From NCBI RefSeq assembly GCF_900105415.1, contig NZ_FNSM01000001.1:7820001-7884000 (forward strand): DNA of 64,000 nt, read 5' to 3'. Every line of letters starts with the position of its first letter. The stretch's first letter is position 1. A program made the translations under genes and the position numbers. Shown here in pieces: positions 7,694 to 16,181 of this stretch. The notes beneath the pieces are model-generated. The model was not told the origin of the DNA, did no database searches, and was given only the letters and a program-made list of their open reading frames with translations. The stretch comes from Streptomyces sp. TLI_105. GTDB taxonomy: Bacteria; Actinomycetota; Actinomycetes; Streptomycetales; Streptomycetaceae.

Positions 7694-8209
7694 TCACCGC
7701 GCCGCCTCCCCGGTGTCCCGGTCCCAGTCGCCGACGTAGGCCGCCACCCCGGACCGGCGGGCCTCCGCGAGGGCGGTGAGGCGGGCGAAGTCCTGCACCG
7801 GCATCAGCGCCCGCCACTCCTCCAACGGGAGGACCCGCACCTCGTCGTGCTCCTCGGGGGCGAGCGTGAAGCTTGCGACCTGCCGGTCGGTCAGCCGTCC
7901 CCCGTCGAAGACGAAGCCGACGGTCGCGAGCGGCCATGACGCGCCGGGCAGGCCGAAGACGGCCGCCAGCAGGCGCGGCGGTCCGGGGACCAGCAGTCCC
8001 GTTTCTTCCGCGGTCTCCCGCACCGCCGTCCGCCACGGCCGCTCGCCGTCCTCCGCGGTCCCGCCGGGCAGCTGCCAGGGGTGTTCGGCGCTGTAGACGG
8101 CGTGAAGCTGTACGGGCCGGTCGTTCATGTCGGTGAAGAAGAGCGCGCCGAACACGGTCGCCTTCGGCAGCGAGGCCGCGTACTCCTCGGGCGGGAGGAA
8201 GTCGGTCAT
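7694..8209 (-). CDS. NUDIX hydrolase
   Basis: 171-residue NUDIX protein that would hydrolyse a nucleoside-diphosphate-linked substrate. The Nudix box is complete: GTAEDGERPWRTAVRE then TAEETGL, matching GX5EX7REUXEEXGU, with the metal-binding glutamates in REtaEEtG. It is preceded by AEHPWQLPGG, typical of the fold. ATG at 8209 has AGGGG six bases upstream; an upstream in-frame ATG at 8239 is not supported by a ribosome site. It lies downstream of a tRNA gene on the same strand. Substrate cannot be read from sequence. Confidence 0.9.
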   Translation of the reverse strand: MTDFLPPEEYAASLPKATVFGALFFTDMNDRPVQLHAVYSAEHPWQLPGGTAEDGERPWRTAVRETAEETGLLVPGPPRLLAAVFGLPGASWPLATVGFVFDGGRLTDRQVASFTLAPEEHDEVRVLPLEEWRALMPVQDFARLTALAEARRSGVAAYVGDWDRDTGEAAR

Positions 8210-8430
8210 CGAGGACCCCTGTCTCTGACCTGTGGGCATCTCGTCATCCGTACGAGATGATCCAGCAGCGCCGACAGGCCGGCATCACCCGCATGATGAA
8301 GCGCTAGGGTTACAGGTCAACGGGGCTTCTGTACACAGGCGTTCTGGTGTCCGAGTCGCCGTGTCGAGACGCGGCGGGGTTGTTCCGACCCGGCCTCCGG
8401 CTCCACGCCGAACCGCCTGGGGGACTCACC

Positions 8431-9570
8431 ATGACCGAAGCTCGGATCGACGCCGCCGACACCGACGGCGACAGCGGCACCGACGGCGGCAGCGATGCCG
8501 ACCGGGAGGCCGTCGAGCACGAGCGGGCCGAGCTGCGGGAGTTCGTCCAGGGGTTGAGCACGGACGACATCAAGTCGGGCAGCTGGTTCACCAAGCTCCT
8601 CGCCCAGGCTCTGAACTCCTACACCGAGAAGGTCGACTGGCAGTACTTCCAGGAGCGCTACGAGGGCGTGCCCGCGGACGCCGTCGTCGATCAGCGGATC
8701 AAGATGGCGGCTCGGTACGCCGCGCTCGAAGGCGGACTCTCCGCCGGGGCCTACACGGCGGCCGTCGTCGCCACCCTCGGGAGCCTTGGCGGTGCCTCGC
8801 CGGCGACCGTCCCGGCGGCCATCGCGACCGTGATGATCGACGTCGCGTTCATCACCCGGCTCCAGCTCCGCCTGGCCTACGACATCGCCGTCCTCTATCG
8901 GGTCCCGCTCGACCTGTCCGACCCCGAGGACATGTGGAAGCTCATTCGAGTGGCCTTCACGATCAAGAGCGGGGAAGTGGTCCGGGAAGGCGTGATCAAA
9001 ATGGTCCCGGCCATGATGCGGCCGGTGATCAAGCGCTTCTACTCCGGAGCGGTGCTGAGTGCCGCGAAGGGGTTCCCCTTCGTCGGGAAGTTCCTTCTGC
9101 AGCGCAACGTCATCAAGATCGGCATCCCCGCGGTCGGCGTCCCCCTCGCGGTGGCGTTGAACCGCTATACGACGCTGCTCGCGGGGCGGCACGCGCAAGC
9201 CGTCTTCCGGAACGAGGCGCGGGTGATCGAAATCGCCGAGGGCCTGAGCAAGCGGAGCCGGCACCCGCGGTTGATGCTGTGGGTCGCGTGGCTCGTCATC
9301 GGGGCGGACCGGAAGACGGCCGATGACGAGGCGCTGTTGATTCGGCATCTGGTGAGGCTGGTACGGGAGCGGCATCAGGTGGTCGACGGGGAGTTCGCTC
9401 ACCTGGTCGACATCGATCCCGCCGAGGTGTGGCGGCGCATGGACGCCGAGCCGGGGGATCTGAGCGACCTCCTCGACGTGGCCGACCGGGTGGCCGCCGT
9501 GGACGGTGCCGTCAACGCTTCCGAGAAAGCTGTGATCTCCGAGCTTCGAGAGCGCTGCCGCCGGGCCTGA
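8431..9570 (+). CDS. EcsC-like protein with C-terminal TerB-like segment
   Basis: 379 residues. After an acidic N-terminus (TDGDSGTDGGSDAD), residues about 95-200 resemble EcsC family proteins: MAARYAALEGGLSAGAYTAA, then a glycine/alanine-rich hydrophobic stretch and VMIDVAFITRLQLRLAYDIA followed by LYRVPLDLSDPED. The core carries long hydrophobic helices but no clear secretion signal, so it may be membrane-associated. The C-terminus (DLLDVADRVAAVDGAVNASE, then KAVISELRERC) resembles the acidic TerB/DjlA helical motif. ATG at 8431 with GGGGGA upstream fits better than the longer frame from 8347. Function unknown; EcsC itself has been linked to ABC-exporter accessory roles. No operon partner. 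Confidence 0.72.
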   Translation: MTEARIDAADTDGDSGTDGGSDADREAVEHERAELREFVQGLSTDDIKSGSWFTKLLAQALNSYTEKVDWQYFQERYEGVPADAVVDQRIKMAARYAALEGGLSAGAYTAAVVATLGSLGGASPATVPAAIATVMIDVAFITRLQLRLAYDIAVLYRVPLDLSDPEDMWKLIRVAFTIKSGEVVREGVIKMVPAMMRPVIKRFYSGAVLSAAKGFPFVGKFLLQRNVIKIGIPAVGVPLAVALNRYTTLLAGRHAQAVFRNEARVIEIAEGLSKRSRHPRLMLWVAWLVIGADRKTADDEALLIRHLVRLVRERHQVVDGEFAHLVDIDPAEVWRRMDAEPGDLSDLLDVADRVAAVDGAVNASEKAVISELRERCRRA

Positions 9571-9630
9571 CGCGGTCATGGACCAGCTTCCACCAGGGCG
9601 AGGAGCTGACGCGTGAGGGGTCGTTGCCTG

Positions 9631-9665
9631 CCGGACGGCGGGCGTGAGGGCGGAACGCCGTCCGG
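9631..9665. terminator. Hairpin between convergent genes
   Basis: 10-bp perfect stem CCGGACGGCG/CGCCGTCCGG with a 15-base loop, between the EcsC-like gene and the convergent amidohydrolase gene. Likely bidirectional terminator. Confidence 0.6.
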
Positions 9666-9686
9666 TTCGGGCGAGGACCTGTGGGC

Positions 9687-11327
9687 TCAGCGGCGGAAGA
9701 CGGTCACCCCCTCGACGATCGTCTCGTCGACCGACGCGTCCTTGATCTCCTCCACCGGCACGGCGAACAGGTCCCGGTCGATCACCACGAGGTCCGCGTA
9801 CTTGCCGACGGTCACCGATCCGCGGTCCCCGTCCACGAAGTTGGCGTAGGCGCTCCCCATCGTGTACGCCTCGATCGCGGCGGTCAGGTCGATCGTCTGA
9901 CCCGGCACCCACGAGTCGCCGCCGTCCGGGGCGCGGCGGGTGACGGCGGTGTAGAGGTGGGCGAGCGGGTTCATCTCGGCGACGTTCCAGTCGCTGGAGA
10001 AGGCGAGCTTCGCGCCCGCCTCGCGCAGGCTGCGGAACGCCCAGGCGTGCGACCAGCGATGCTCACCGACGCCTTCGGCCCAGTCCTTGCCCGGACCGGC
10101 GACGTCCGGCGCGCAGTGCCGCGGCTGCATGCAGGCCACCACGCCGAGCTCGGCGAACCGGCCGACGTCCTGCGGATGGAGACACTCGACGTGCACGAGC
10201 TGGTGGCGGGCGTCGCGGGGCCCGTTGGCGGTGCGCGCGGCCGCGTGCGCGTCGAGGGCCGTACGGATGCCGCGGTCGCCCGTGGCGTGCGTGAACGTCT
10301 GGAAGCCGCGCCGGTCCAGCCCGGTCAGCACCTCCGCGAACTCGCCGGGCTCGTAGAACGTGCGGCCCCGGTTGCCGGGCTCGTTGGCGTACGGCTCGAA
10401 CAGAGCGGCCGTATGGGGTTCGATCACGTCGTCGATGTAGAGCTTGAGCGGACCGACGCGGAACCGGTCGTCGTCGAACCGCTCGGCGCACCGCTCGAAC
10501 TCGTCGAGGTCCTCGGCGGTCGTACCGTGCGGATGGAACAGCGCGGCGATGATCCGCGAGCGCAGCCGGCCCTCGCTCCTCGCCCGCTCGAAGAGGAACA
10601 GGTCGTCGGGGGAGTTCTGCGGTTCGACGACGGTGGTCAGACCGTTCTCCGCGGCCATGTCGAGCGAGGCGCACAGACGCTTGTAGCGGCGCTCCTCACT
10701 CGCCCAGGGAAGGAACTCGGCCAACGCGCGCTGGCCCCGGCGGGCGAGGCCCAGGACGGCGAACCCGGTGACGAACCCGGTCGGCTCACCGGTGGCGGGA
10801 TCCTTCTGGACCACTCCCCACGGCAGCCGGCCGGTGTCCCGGGTGATGCCGAGACGCCGGAGGGCGGCCGTGTTGAGCCAGACGCTGTGGACGTCGTAGG
10901 TGAACACGAGAGCGGGCCGGTCACCGGTGACCGGGTCCAGATCGGCGGCGGTGGGCATGCGTCCCCCGGGGATCGCCCCGTAGTCGAACGCCTCCGCCTC
11001 GATCCATTCGGCGTCGGGGTGCGAGGCCGCCCAGGTCCGGATGCGGGCGTGCACCTCTTCCAAGGTGCGGGCCCCGGCGAGCTGCACGCTGTCGGCGTCG
11101 GAGCCGAGGCGGACGTGGTTGTGCGCGTCGACGAAGCCCGGGAGCAGCATGCGCCCGCCGAGGTCGCGTATCTCGGTCGCCGGTCCGGCGAGCGCGGAGA
11201 CCTCGGCATGCGTGCCCACGGCGCTGATCCGGCCGGCGGTCACCGCCACGGCTTCGGCGCGGGGGAGGTCCGGGTCGACGGTGTGGACGCGGGCCCGGGT
11301 CAGGACGAGATCGGGTGCGGGGCGCAC
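9687..11327 (-). CDS. YtcJ-like metal-dependent amidohydrolase
   Basis: 546-residue amidohydrolase-superfamily enzyme, usual length for the YtcJ group. It would hydrolyse an amide or similar bond in the cytosol using bound divalent metal. Metal ligands are visible: HxH in LLPGFVDAHNHVRLGSD, His residues in FTHATGDRG and VHVECLHP, and the catalytic Asp in FSSDWNVAEMNP. The metal-bridging lysine region corresponds to VGPLKLYIDDVIEP. GTG at 11327 has AAGGAG five bases upstream; the longer open frame is proline-rich and unlikely to be coding. It lies 91 bases downstream of the MHS transporter on the same strand, so the two form an operon behind a promoter bearing two GntR-type operators. Substrate unknown. 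Confidence 0.88.
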   Translation of the reverse strand: MRPAPDLVLTRARVHTVDPDLPRAEAVAVTAGRISAVGTHAEVSALAGPATEIRDLGGRMLLPGFVDAHNHVRLGSDADSVQLAGARTLEEVHARIRTWAASHPDAEWIEAEAFDYGAIPGGRMPTAADLDPVTGDRPALVFTYDVHSVWLNTAALRRLGITRDTGRLPWGVVQKDPATGEPTGFVTGFAVLGLARRGQRALAEFLPWASEERRYKRLCASLDMAAENGLTTVVEPQNSPDDLFLFERARSEGRLRSRIIAALFHPHGTTAEDLDEFERCAERFDDDRFRVGPLKLYIDDVIEPHTAALFEPYANEPGNRGRTFYEPGEFAEVLTGLDRRGFQTFTHATGDRGIRTALDAHAAARTANGPRDARHQLVHVECLHPQDVGRFAELGVVACMQPRHCAPDVAGPGKDWAEGVGEHRWSHAWAFRSLREAGAKLAFSSDWNVAEMNPLAHLYTAVTRRAPDGGDSWVPGQTIDLTAAIEAYTMGSAYANFVDGDRGSVTVGKYADLVVIDRDLFAVPVEEIKDASVDETIVEGVTVFRR

Positions 11328-11418
11328 GGAAGCTCCTTCGGGTGGTCGGGGAAGGGGAGGGGCGGGAGGCGTGGGAGCGGTGCTCGACGGGCACGGGAAG
11401 GGACGCGTCGGGCGCTGG

Positions 11419-12858
11419 TCAGCCGGTCCGGGTGACGTCGGCGGCACCGTCCGAACCGCCGGGGAACGCGTCCATCCCGGCCGCGGCGGTCGGCGCCAGC
11501 GCGGCGGCGCCGACCTTCGACGCGTCCGGGGACGTGCCGGCTTCCGGCGCCGGGCGGCACGCCAGGAGGCACACGGCGCTCACGGCCGCCATGGCGGCGA
11601 ACGCGACCGCGACGGGGACCCAGGAGCCGCCGAAGGAGGAGTAGAGCCAGGTCGTCGCGGCGGGGGCCAGGGTGCCGAGCAGGCCTGCGGTCTGGAAGCT
11701 CATGGACAGGCCCGTGTAGCGGACGCGCGGCGCGAACCACCCCGAGGCGAGGGTGCCGAGGGAGGCGTACGCGATCGTGCTGGCGAGCATGGGCAGACAC
11801 ATGGCGAGCCACAGGCCGGCGACCGAGCGGGTGTCGGCGAGCCAGAACATCGGGAAGGCCGCGACCAGGTGCAGCAGGACGCCGATGAGCGTGACCCGGC
11901 GCAGGCCGTAGCGGTCGGCGAACAGCGCGCTGAGCGGGGTGCACACGATGACGACGACGGAGGCCGCGGTTCCGGCGGCCGCGGCCTGGGCGTCGGTGAA
12001 GCCCAGCTCCGTGACGGCGTAGCTCGACATGAAGGTGACGACGATGTAGTAGCCGCCGACGGTGATCAGGAACGCGCCCGTCGCGAGCAGCCACGTCTTC
12101 CAGGCGTGGCGCAGTACGGCGATCACGGGGGCGGACTCCTTGCCCCGGCCGGCCTGGCCCGAGGCTTCCTCGGCCCGTCGGGCGGCCTCGAACTCGGGCG
12201 ACTCGTCCATCGAGCGGCGGATGACCAGACCGACGGCGACGAGCACCGCGGACAGCAGGAACGGGAGGCGCCATGCCCAGTGCGCCAGCGCGTCGTGCCC
12301 GACCAGCGCGGTCAGGGCGAAGACGCCGGTCGACAGGAAATAGCCGACACCGTCGCCGACCTGCGGGAACGATCCGAAGAACGCCTTGCGGCGGGGCGGG
12401 GCGTGTTCGACCGCGAACAGGACGGCGCCGCCCCACTCGCCTCCCACGGCCAGTGACTGGATCATGCGGATCAGCACGAGGAGCAGCGGTGCGAGGACGC
12501 CGATCTGGCTGTAGGTGGGCAGCAGACCGATGCACACGGTGGCGGCGCCCATCAGGGTCATCGACCAGATGAGCGCCTTCTTGCGGCCGTGCCGGTCTCC
12601 GATGTGCCCGAAGAGGATGGCGCCCAGCGGTCGACCGAGGGCCCCGACGAACAGGGTGGCGAAGGACATCAGGGTGCCGAGGGCCCGGCTCATCTCGGGG
12701 AAGAAGAGCTCGGGGAACACGAGTGCGGCGGCGGTGGCGTAGATGCCGAAGTCGTACCACTCGACGCTCGTGCCGATCATCGCGGCGGTGGCGATCTTCC
12801 AGGGCCCGGAGCGGCGTGGCGCCCCGGCGGGGGCTGCGGTGCCCGTGGACTGGCTCAT
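11419..12858 (-). CDS. MHS-family major facilitator transporter
   Basis: 479-residue 12-helix proton symporter of the metabolite:H+ symporter group, which imports organic acids, betaines and related compounds. The family signature is clear: IGTSVEWYDFGIYATAAALV at helix 1, FVGALGRPLGAILFGHIGDR and HGRKKAL after helix 2, and RMIQSLAVGGEWGGAVLFAV in helix 4-5. The last 45 residues are a hydrophilic tail. ATG at 12858 follows AAGGAG by six bases. First gene of an operon with the amidohydrolase, so it probably imports that enzyme's substrate. A consensus-like promoter lies at 12916-12944, with a GntR-type operator on each side. Confidence 0.9.
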   Translation of the reverse strand: MSQSTGTAAPAGAPRRSGPWKIATAAMIGTSVEWYDFGIYATAAALVFPELFFPEMSRALGTLMSFATLFVGALGRPLGAILFGHIGDRHGRKKALIWSMTLMGAATVCIGLLPTYSQIGVLAPLLLVLIRMIQSLAVGGEWGGAVLFAVEHAPPRRKAFFGSFPQVGDGVGYFLSTGVFALTALVGHDALAHWAWRLPFLLSAVLVAVGLVIRRSMDESPEFEAARRAEEASGQAGRGKESAPVIAVLRHAWKTWLLATGAFLITVGGYYIVVTFMSSYAVTELGFTDAQAAAAGTAASVVVIVCTPLSALFADRYGLRRVTLIGVLLHLVAAFPMFWLADTRSVAGLWLAMCLPMLASTIAYASLGTLASGWFAPRVRYTGLSMSFQTAGLLGTLAPAATTWLYSSFGGSWVPVAVAFAAMAAVSAVCLLACRPAPEAGTSPDASKVGAAALAPTAAAGMDAFPGGSDGAADVTRTG

Positions 12859-12881
12859 ACGTGGCTCCTTGGGGACATCGA

Positions 12882-12902
12882 TTGGGTTCGGTGTGGACCC
12901 AA
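12882..12902. promoter_or_regulatory. GntR-type operator, copy 1
   Basis: TTGGGTTC-GGTGT-GGACCCAA: two 8-base arms (7 of 8 complementary) around a 5-base centre. It sits just downstream of the expected start point of the minus-strand MHS transporter operon. It matches the sites at 12945 and 13920. Confidence 0.75.
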
Positions 12903-12915
12903 AATCGATGGGGCG

Positions 12916-12944
12916 ACGTTAAGGGGGCCCCTGCGGCCTGTCAA
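12916..12944 (-). promoter_or_regulatory. Promoter of the transporter-amidohydrolase operon
   Basis: Read on the minus strand: TTGACA (12939-12944), a 17-base spacer, then TAACGT (12916-12921). Transcription would start near 12909. An operator copy lies immediately upstream (12945-12965) and another just past the start (12882-12902). Confidence 0.7.
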
Positions 12945-12965
12945 TAGGGTTCGACGTGATCCCAA
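12945..12965. promoter_or_regulatory. GntR-type operator, copy 2
   Basis: TAGGGTTC-GACGT-GATCCCAA, same 8-5-8 layout as the other two copies. It lies between the divergent transporter and GntR genes, against the -35 box of the transporter promoter and 50 bases before the regulator start, so it could serve both directions. Confidence 0.75.
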
Positions 12966-13014
12966 TAGACTGGTCGGACGGAGCCGAGCGGAATCCAGAG
13001 GCGAGGGGCAGGCC

Positions 13015-13812
13015 ATGGGCGGGACGAGTGCGAGCCGGAACGACGGGGCGGGCAAGCGGAACGAGAAGGAGGCGAACGGCGCCGGCCCCCGGCAGGCGCC
13101 CTCGCACGCGGTCGTGGCCGACGCGCTGCGTCAGCGGATCGCGCTCGGCGGCTTCGGCCCCGGCGACAGGCTGCCGACCGAGCGGGACCTCGCCGCGGTC
13201 TTCGGGGTCGGCCGCAACACGGTCCGCCAGGCGGTACGGGAACTCGCCGATGAGGGGCTCGTCGTCACGACCCTGGGCCGCTCCGGCGGCACCCGGGTCG
13301 CACCGGCGCCCCGGAGCGGCCGCGACAGCAGGGCGGCGATCGCCGCAGGCATCCGCGCCTCCCTGCGTGACTACATGGAGTACCGCCAGGCCATCGAGCC
13401 GTTCGCGGCCCGCCTCGCCGCCGAGCGGGGCGCGGCGGCGAGCAGGCGCGGGCTCGTCGAGATGCTGGAGGCGAAGGTCGCCGACCTCGGCGAGTACCAC
13501 CGCGTGGACACCCGGTTCCACCTCGGCGTCGCCGAGGCCGGTGGCAACGAGGTGCTCGCGGAGGCCGTCACGCGGGCGCGCACCGAGATGTTCGTGGCGG
13601 GCAACGCGCTCTGGCTGGGTTCGGACTGGACGCCGGTCTACCCGACCGACCGGGACTTCGGGCGCGCGTTCCGCGAGGAGCACGAGGCGATCGCCCTGGC
13701 GGTCCTGTCGGGCGACGGGGACACGGCCGAGCGCCGGATGCGTGAGCACCTGAAGGAGTCGCACCAGCAGTTCCTGGTCCTCCTGGACCAGTTCGCCTCG
13801 ACCTCCGGCTGA
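13015..13812 (+). CDS. GntR-family (FCD-type) transcriptional regulator
   Basis: 265-residue regulator. The winged helix at about residues 30-95 contains VVADALRQRIALGGFGPGDR, the family signature LPTERDLAAVFGVGRNTVRQ and AVRELADEGLVVT. The C-terminal all-helical FCD effector domain shows the metal/ligand motif D...H...H: RVDTRFHLGVAEAGGNE (Asp/His) and EEHEAIALAVLSGD. The final REHLKESHQQF segment is also typical. ATG at 13015 with AGGGG upstream. It lies between the transporter-amidohydrolase operon and the decarboxylase gene. Three matching 21-bp palindromes in front of these units are its likely binding sites, including one that would control its own gene. Effector unknown. Confidence 0.9.
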   Translation: MGGTSASRNDGAGKRNEKEANGAGPRQAPSHAVVADALRQRIALGGFGPGDRLPTERDLAAVFGVGRNTVRQAVRELADEGLVVTTLGRSGGTRVAPAPRSGRDSRAAIAAGIRASLRDYMEYRQAIEPFAARLAAERGAAASRRGLVEMLEAKVADLGEYHRVDTRFHLGVAEAGGNEVLAEAVTRARTEMFVAGNALWLGSDWTPVYPTDRDFGRAFREEHEAIALAVLSGDGDTAERRMREHLKESHQQFLVLLDQFASTSG

Positions 13813-13884
13813 GGGGTCCCTCCCCTCGGCGGGCGGGCGGGCGGAAGGGGGAGGGGCGGAAGGCGGGCGGCGCGCGAGATCTGG

Positions 13885-13914
13885 TTGACGAGCGCTCGGG
13901 GTGCCCCCTAAGGT
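13885..13914 (+). promoter_or_regulatory. Promoter of the PLP-decarboxylase gene
   Basis: TTGACG (13885-13890), 18-base spacer, TAAGGT (13909-13914). The expected start point falls at the edge of the perfect operator at 13920-13940, so a bound repressor would block initiation. Confidence 0.65.
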
Positions 13915-13919
13915 CCTAA

Positions 13920-13940
13920 TTGGATCCAGCGTGGATCCAA
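13920..13940. promoter_or_regulatory. GntR-type operator, copy 3 (perfect palindrome)
   Basis: TTGGATCC-AGCGT-GGATCCAA, fully symmetric arms with the same 5-base centre layout as copies 1 and 2. It covers the predicted transcription start of the decarboxylase gene. Confidence 0.8.
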
Positions 13941-13969
13941 TTAGTCGCTCGTTCCCACAGGAGCCCGCC

Positions 13970-15376
13970 GTGCACGCTTACGATGAGGACCTCACCCAGC
14001 AGGTCATGGGCCATCTTCTCGACCGGCTCCGCCTCGACCCTCCGCCGCTGGGCCGGCTCGGAGAGCACGAGGAGCTCGCCCTGGCGCTCAAGGGCGCCAT
14101 CGGCACGGGGCCGCGCCGCCCGGCCGACGTGCTGCGGACCTACACGGACGCGCTGGAGCCGACGGTCGTCTCCTGCGATCACCCCGCCTTCCTCGCGTTC
14201 ATCCCCGGCGCTCCGACGAAAGCCGCCGCACTGTTCGACATGGTCCTCTCGGCCTCGTCCCTCCACGGCGTGTCCTGGTTGGAGGCCTCGGGCGCCGTCG
14301 CCGCGGAGAACCAGGTCCTGCGCCTCTTCGCCGACCTGGCGGGGATGCCGCAGGGCGCCGGAGGGTGCTTCGTCAGCGGCGGTTCGGCCGGCAACCTCTC
14401 CGCCCTGATCGTGGCCCGCGACACCGGCAGGCGCCGCCTCGGCCTGGCCGCGACGGCACCCGTCAGGATCGCGGTGAGCGACCAGGTCCATTCCTCCGTC
14501 GGCAACACCCTGCGGATCATCGGCGTCGAACCGCTCGTCGTCCCGACCTCGGACCACCGGCTCACCGGTACGGCCCTCGCCTCGGCGCTCGAGAGGGCCT
14601 CGGCCGACGGCGGCGCCCCCGTCGTGGCCGTCGTCGCCACCGCCGGCACCACCAACGCCGGCATCATCGACGACCTCGACGGCGTCGCGGAGCAGGCCCG
14701 GGCCCACGAGCTGTGGCTGCACATAGACGCCGCCTACGGCGGCGCCGCCCTGTTCGTGCCGGAACTCCGCGCGCGCCTGCGCGGCATCGAGCACGCCGAC
14801 TCACTCGTCGTCGACCCGCACAAGTGGATGTTCGCGCCGTTCGACTGCGGGGCCCTCCTGTACCGGGAGCCGCACCTCGCACGCGCCGTGCACACCCAGG
14901 ACGCGTCCTACCTCGACGCGATCCACGGTGCGGACGGAGCCGACCACGACACGGACTGGAACCCCAGCGACTACGCCTACCACCTCACCCGGCGTCCGCG
15001 CGGCCTGCCCCTGTGGTTCTCGCTCGCCGTCCACGGCACTGACGCCTACCGGGACGCCGTGGCGCGGGGCGCCGAGATCGCCCGGTACACCGCCCGTCTC
15101 GTCGAGGCGACCGAGGGCCTCCACCTGCTCCGCGAGCCCGAGCTGACGGTCGTCCTGATCCGCCGCAGCGGCTGGCTGCCCGAGGACTACTACGCGTGGT
15201 CCAAGCGCCTTCTCGCCTCCGGCCTCGCGTTCGTCACCCCCAGCGTCTGGGAGGGCGAGACCGTCGCCCGTCTGGCGTTCCTGCACCCGGGAATCACCGA
15301 GGAGACGGTCCGAACGATCATCGCGTCCCTCGCCGACGGGTCCGGTCACGGTCTCGGTGAGCCGGAGCGGCCGTAG
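13970..15376 (+). CDS. PLP-dependent group II (aromatic/diamino acid type) decarboxylase
   Basis: 468-residue fold-type I pyridoxal-phosphate enzyme of the group II amino-acid decarboxylase family, predicted to convert an amino acid to its amine plus CO2. The PLP lysine is in SLVVDPHKWMFAPFDCG; the phosphate/pyridine contacts are in CFVSGGSAGNLSALI, ATAGTTNAGIIDDL and LWLHIDAAYGGAALF (Asp contacting pyridine N). GTG at 13970 with AGGAG six bases upstream; longer starts run through the operator. Its promoter carries the perfect palindrome, so it belongs to the GntR regulon with the amidohydrolase and transporter. That suggests it decarboxylates the product the amidohydrolase releases. The substrate cannot be told from sequence. 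Confidence 0.9.
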   Translation: MHAYDEDLTQQVMGHLLDRLRLDPPPLGRLGEHEELALALKGAIGTGPRRPADVLRTYTDALEPTVVSCDHPAFLAFIPGAPTKAAALFDMVLSASSLHGVSWLEASGAVAAENQVLRLFADLAGMPQGAGGCFVSGGSAGNLSALIVARDTGRRRLGLAATAPVRIAVSDQVHSSVGNTLRIIGVEPLVVPTSDHRLTGTALASALERASADGGAPVVAVVATAGTTNAGIIDDLDGVAEQARAHELWLHIDAAYGGAALFVPELRARLRGIEHADSLVVDPHKWMFAPFDCGALLYREPHLARAVHTQDASYLDAIHGADGADHDTDWNPSDYAYHLTRRPRGLPLWFSLAVHGTDAYRDAVARGAEIARYTARLVEATEGLHLLREPELTVVLIRRSGWLPEDYYAWSKRLLASGLAFVTPSVWEGETVARLAFLHPGITEETVRTIIASLADGSGHGLGEPERP

Positions 15377-15419
15377 CGCTCCGGGAATTCGGGGACACGT
15401 TCACAAAGGTGGCGACTCC

Positions 15420-15434
15420 TTGCACGATCCTCTC
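15420..15434 (+). promoter_or_regulatory. Putative AraC-regulator box, copy A
   Basis: TTGCACGATCCTCTC, 90 bases before the YbhB-like gene. It matches at 14 of 15 positions the element at 16125-16139 in front of the AraC-family gene. Confidence 0.6.
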
Positions 15435-15523
15435 GTCGGCCGCTCACCGTCACTCGGCGCGTGGTCAGATGGCGATCATGCCCGTTCGGGCGATGTCATC
15501 GAGAGCATGAAAAGGAATCAGGA

Positions 15524-16063
15524 ATGAGCGACCCGACGAATCGACGTCCGCTGCCGCATGATTTTCACCCGCCGGTGCCCGACCTGTCGGTCAGCAGCAA
15601 GGACCTGACGGACGGTGGGGTCCTGCCGGACGCGCATGTGTACGCGAAGGGGAACTCCTCGCCGCAGCTGAGCTGGTCGGCAGGGCCGGCGGGCACCCGT
15701 GGCTACGCGGTCACCTGCTATGACCCGGACGCGCCGACCGGCAGCGGGTTCTGGCACTGGACGGTCTTCGACATCCCGGCGGACGTCACCGAGCTGCCGG
15801 CCGGGGCCGGGACCGGGAACTTCGAGGGGCTGCCCGCGGGTGCCCTGCAGGCCCGGAACGACTACGGCAGCAGGGACTTCGGCGGCGCCGCGCCGCCGCC
15901 GGGGGACGGTCCGCACCGCTATGTGTTCACGGTGTACGCCGTGGACCAGGAGAAGCTGGGCCCGGATGCGGACGCGTCGCCGGCACTCGTCGGTTTCCAT
16001 CTCCGGTTCCACGCCATCGCCCGCGGCCGGCTGATCGCCGAGTACGAGGACACCGGAGAGTAG
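15524..16063 (+). CDS. YbhB/YbcL family (Raf kinase inhibitor-like) protein
   Basis: 179-residue phosphatidylethanolamine-binding-protein fold. Signature sequences are present: SPQLSWSAGPAGTRGYAVTC, YDPDAPTGSGFWHWTVFDIP (the DPDAP and WHW ligand-pocket motifs) and ARNDYGSRDFGGAAPPPGDG followed by HRYVFTVYAV. There is no signal peptide, so it is cytosolic. ATG at 15524 has AGGA-type sequence upstream. Biochemical role in bacteria is not settled. An AraC-family gene follows on the same strand, and both are preceded by the same TTGCACGAT box, so the regulator probably controls this gene. Confidence 0.92.
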   Translation: MSDPTNRRPLPHDFHPPVPDLSVSSKDLTDGGVLPDAHVYAKGNSSPQLSWSAGPAGTRGYAVTCYDPDAPTGSGFWHWTVFDIPADVTELPAGAGTGNFEGLPAGALQARNDYGSRDFGGAAPPPGDGPHRYVFTVYAVDQEKLGPDADASPALVGFHLRFHAIARGRLIAEYEDTGE

Positions 16064-16124
16064 GCGCCCACGGTGCGGGAGCGGCCTGCCCTTCGTGGGG
16101 CGCCCGCACGATCTTCGCGTGTTC

Positions 16125-16139
16125 TTGCACGATTCTCTC
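16125..16139 (+). promoter_or_regulatory. Putative AraC-regulator box, copy B
   Basis: TTGCACGATTCTCTC, 43 bases before the AraC-family start codon; near-identical to copy A upstream of the YbhB-like gene. A weaker third partial copy (GCACGATCTTC) lies at about 16106. Confidence 0.6.
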
Positions 16140-16181
16140 TCCAACGGGGAGGAACGTGCCAGCCCGTGATGGGATGGGCGC

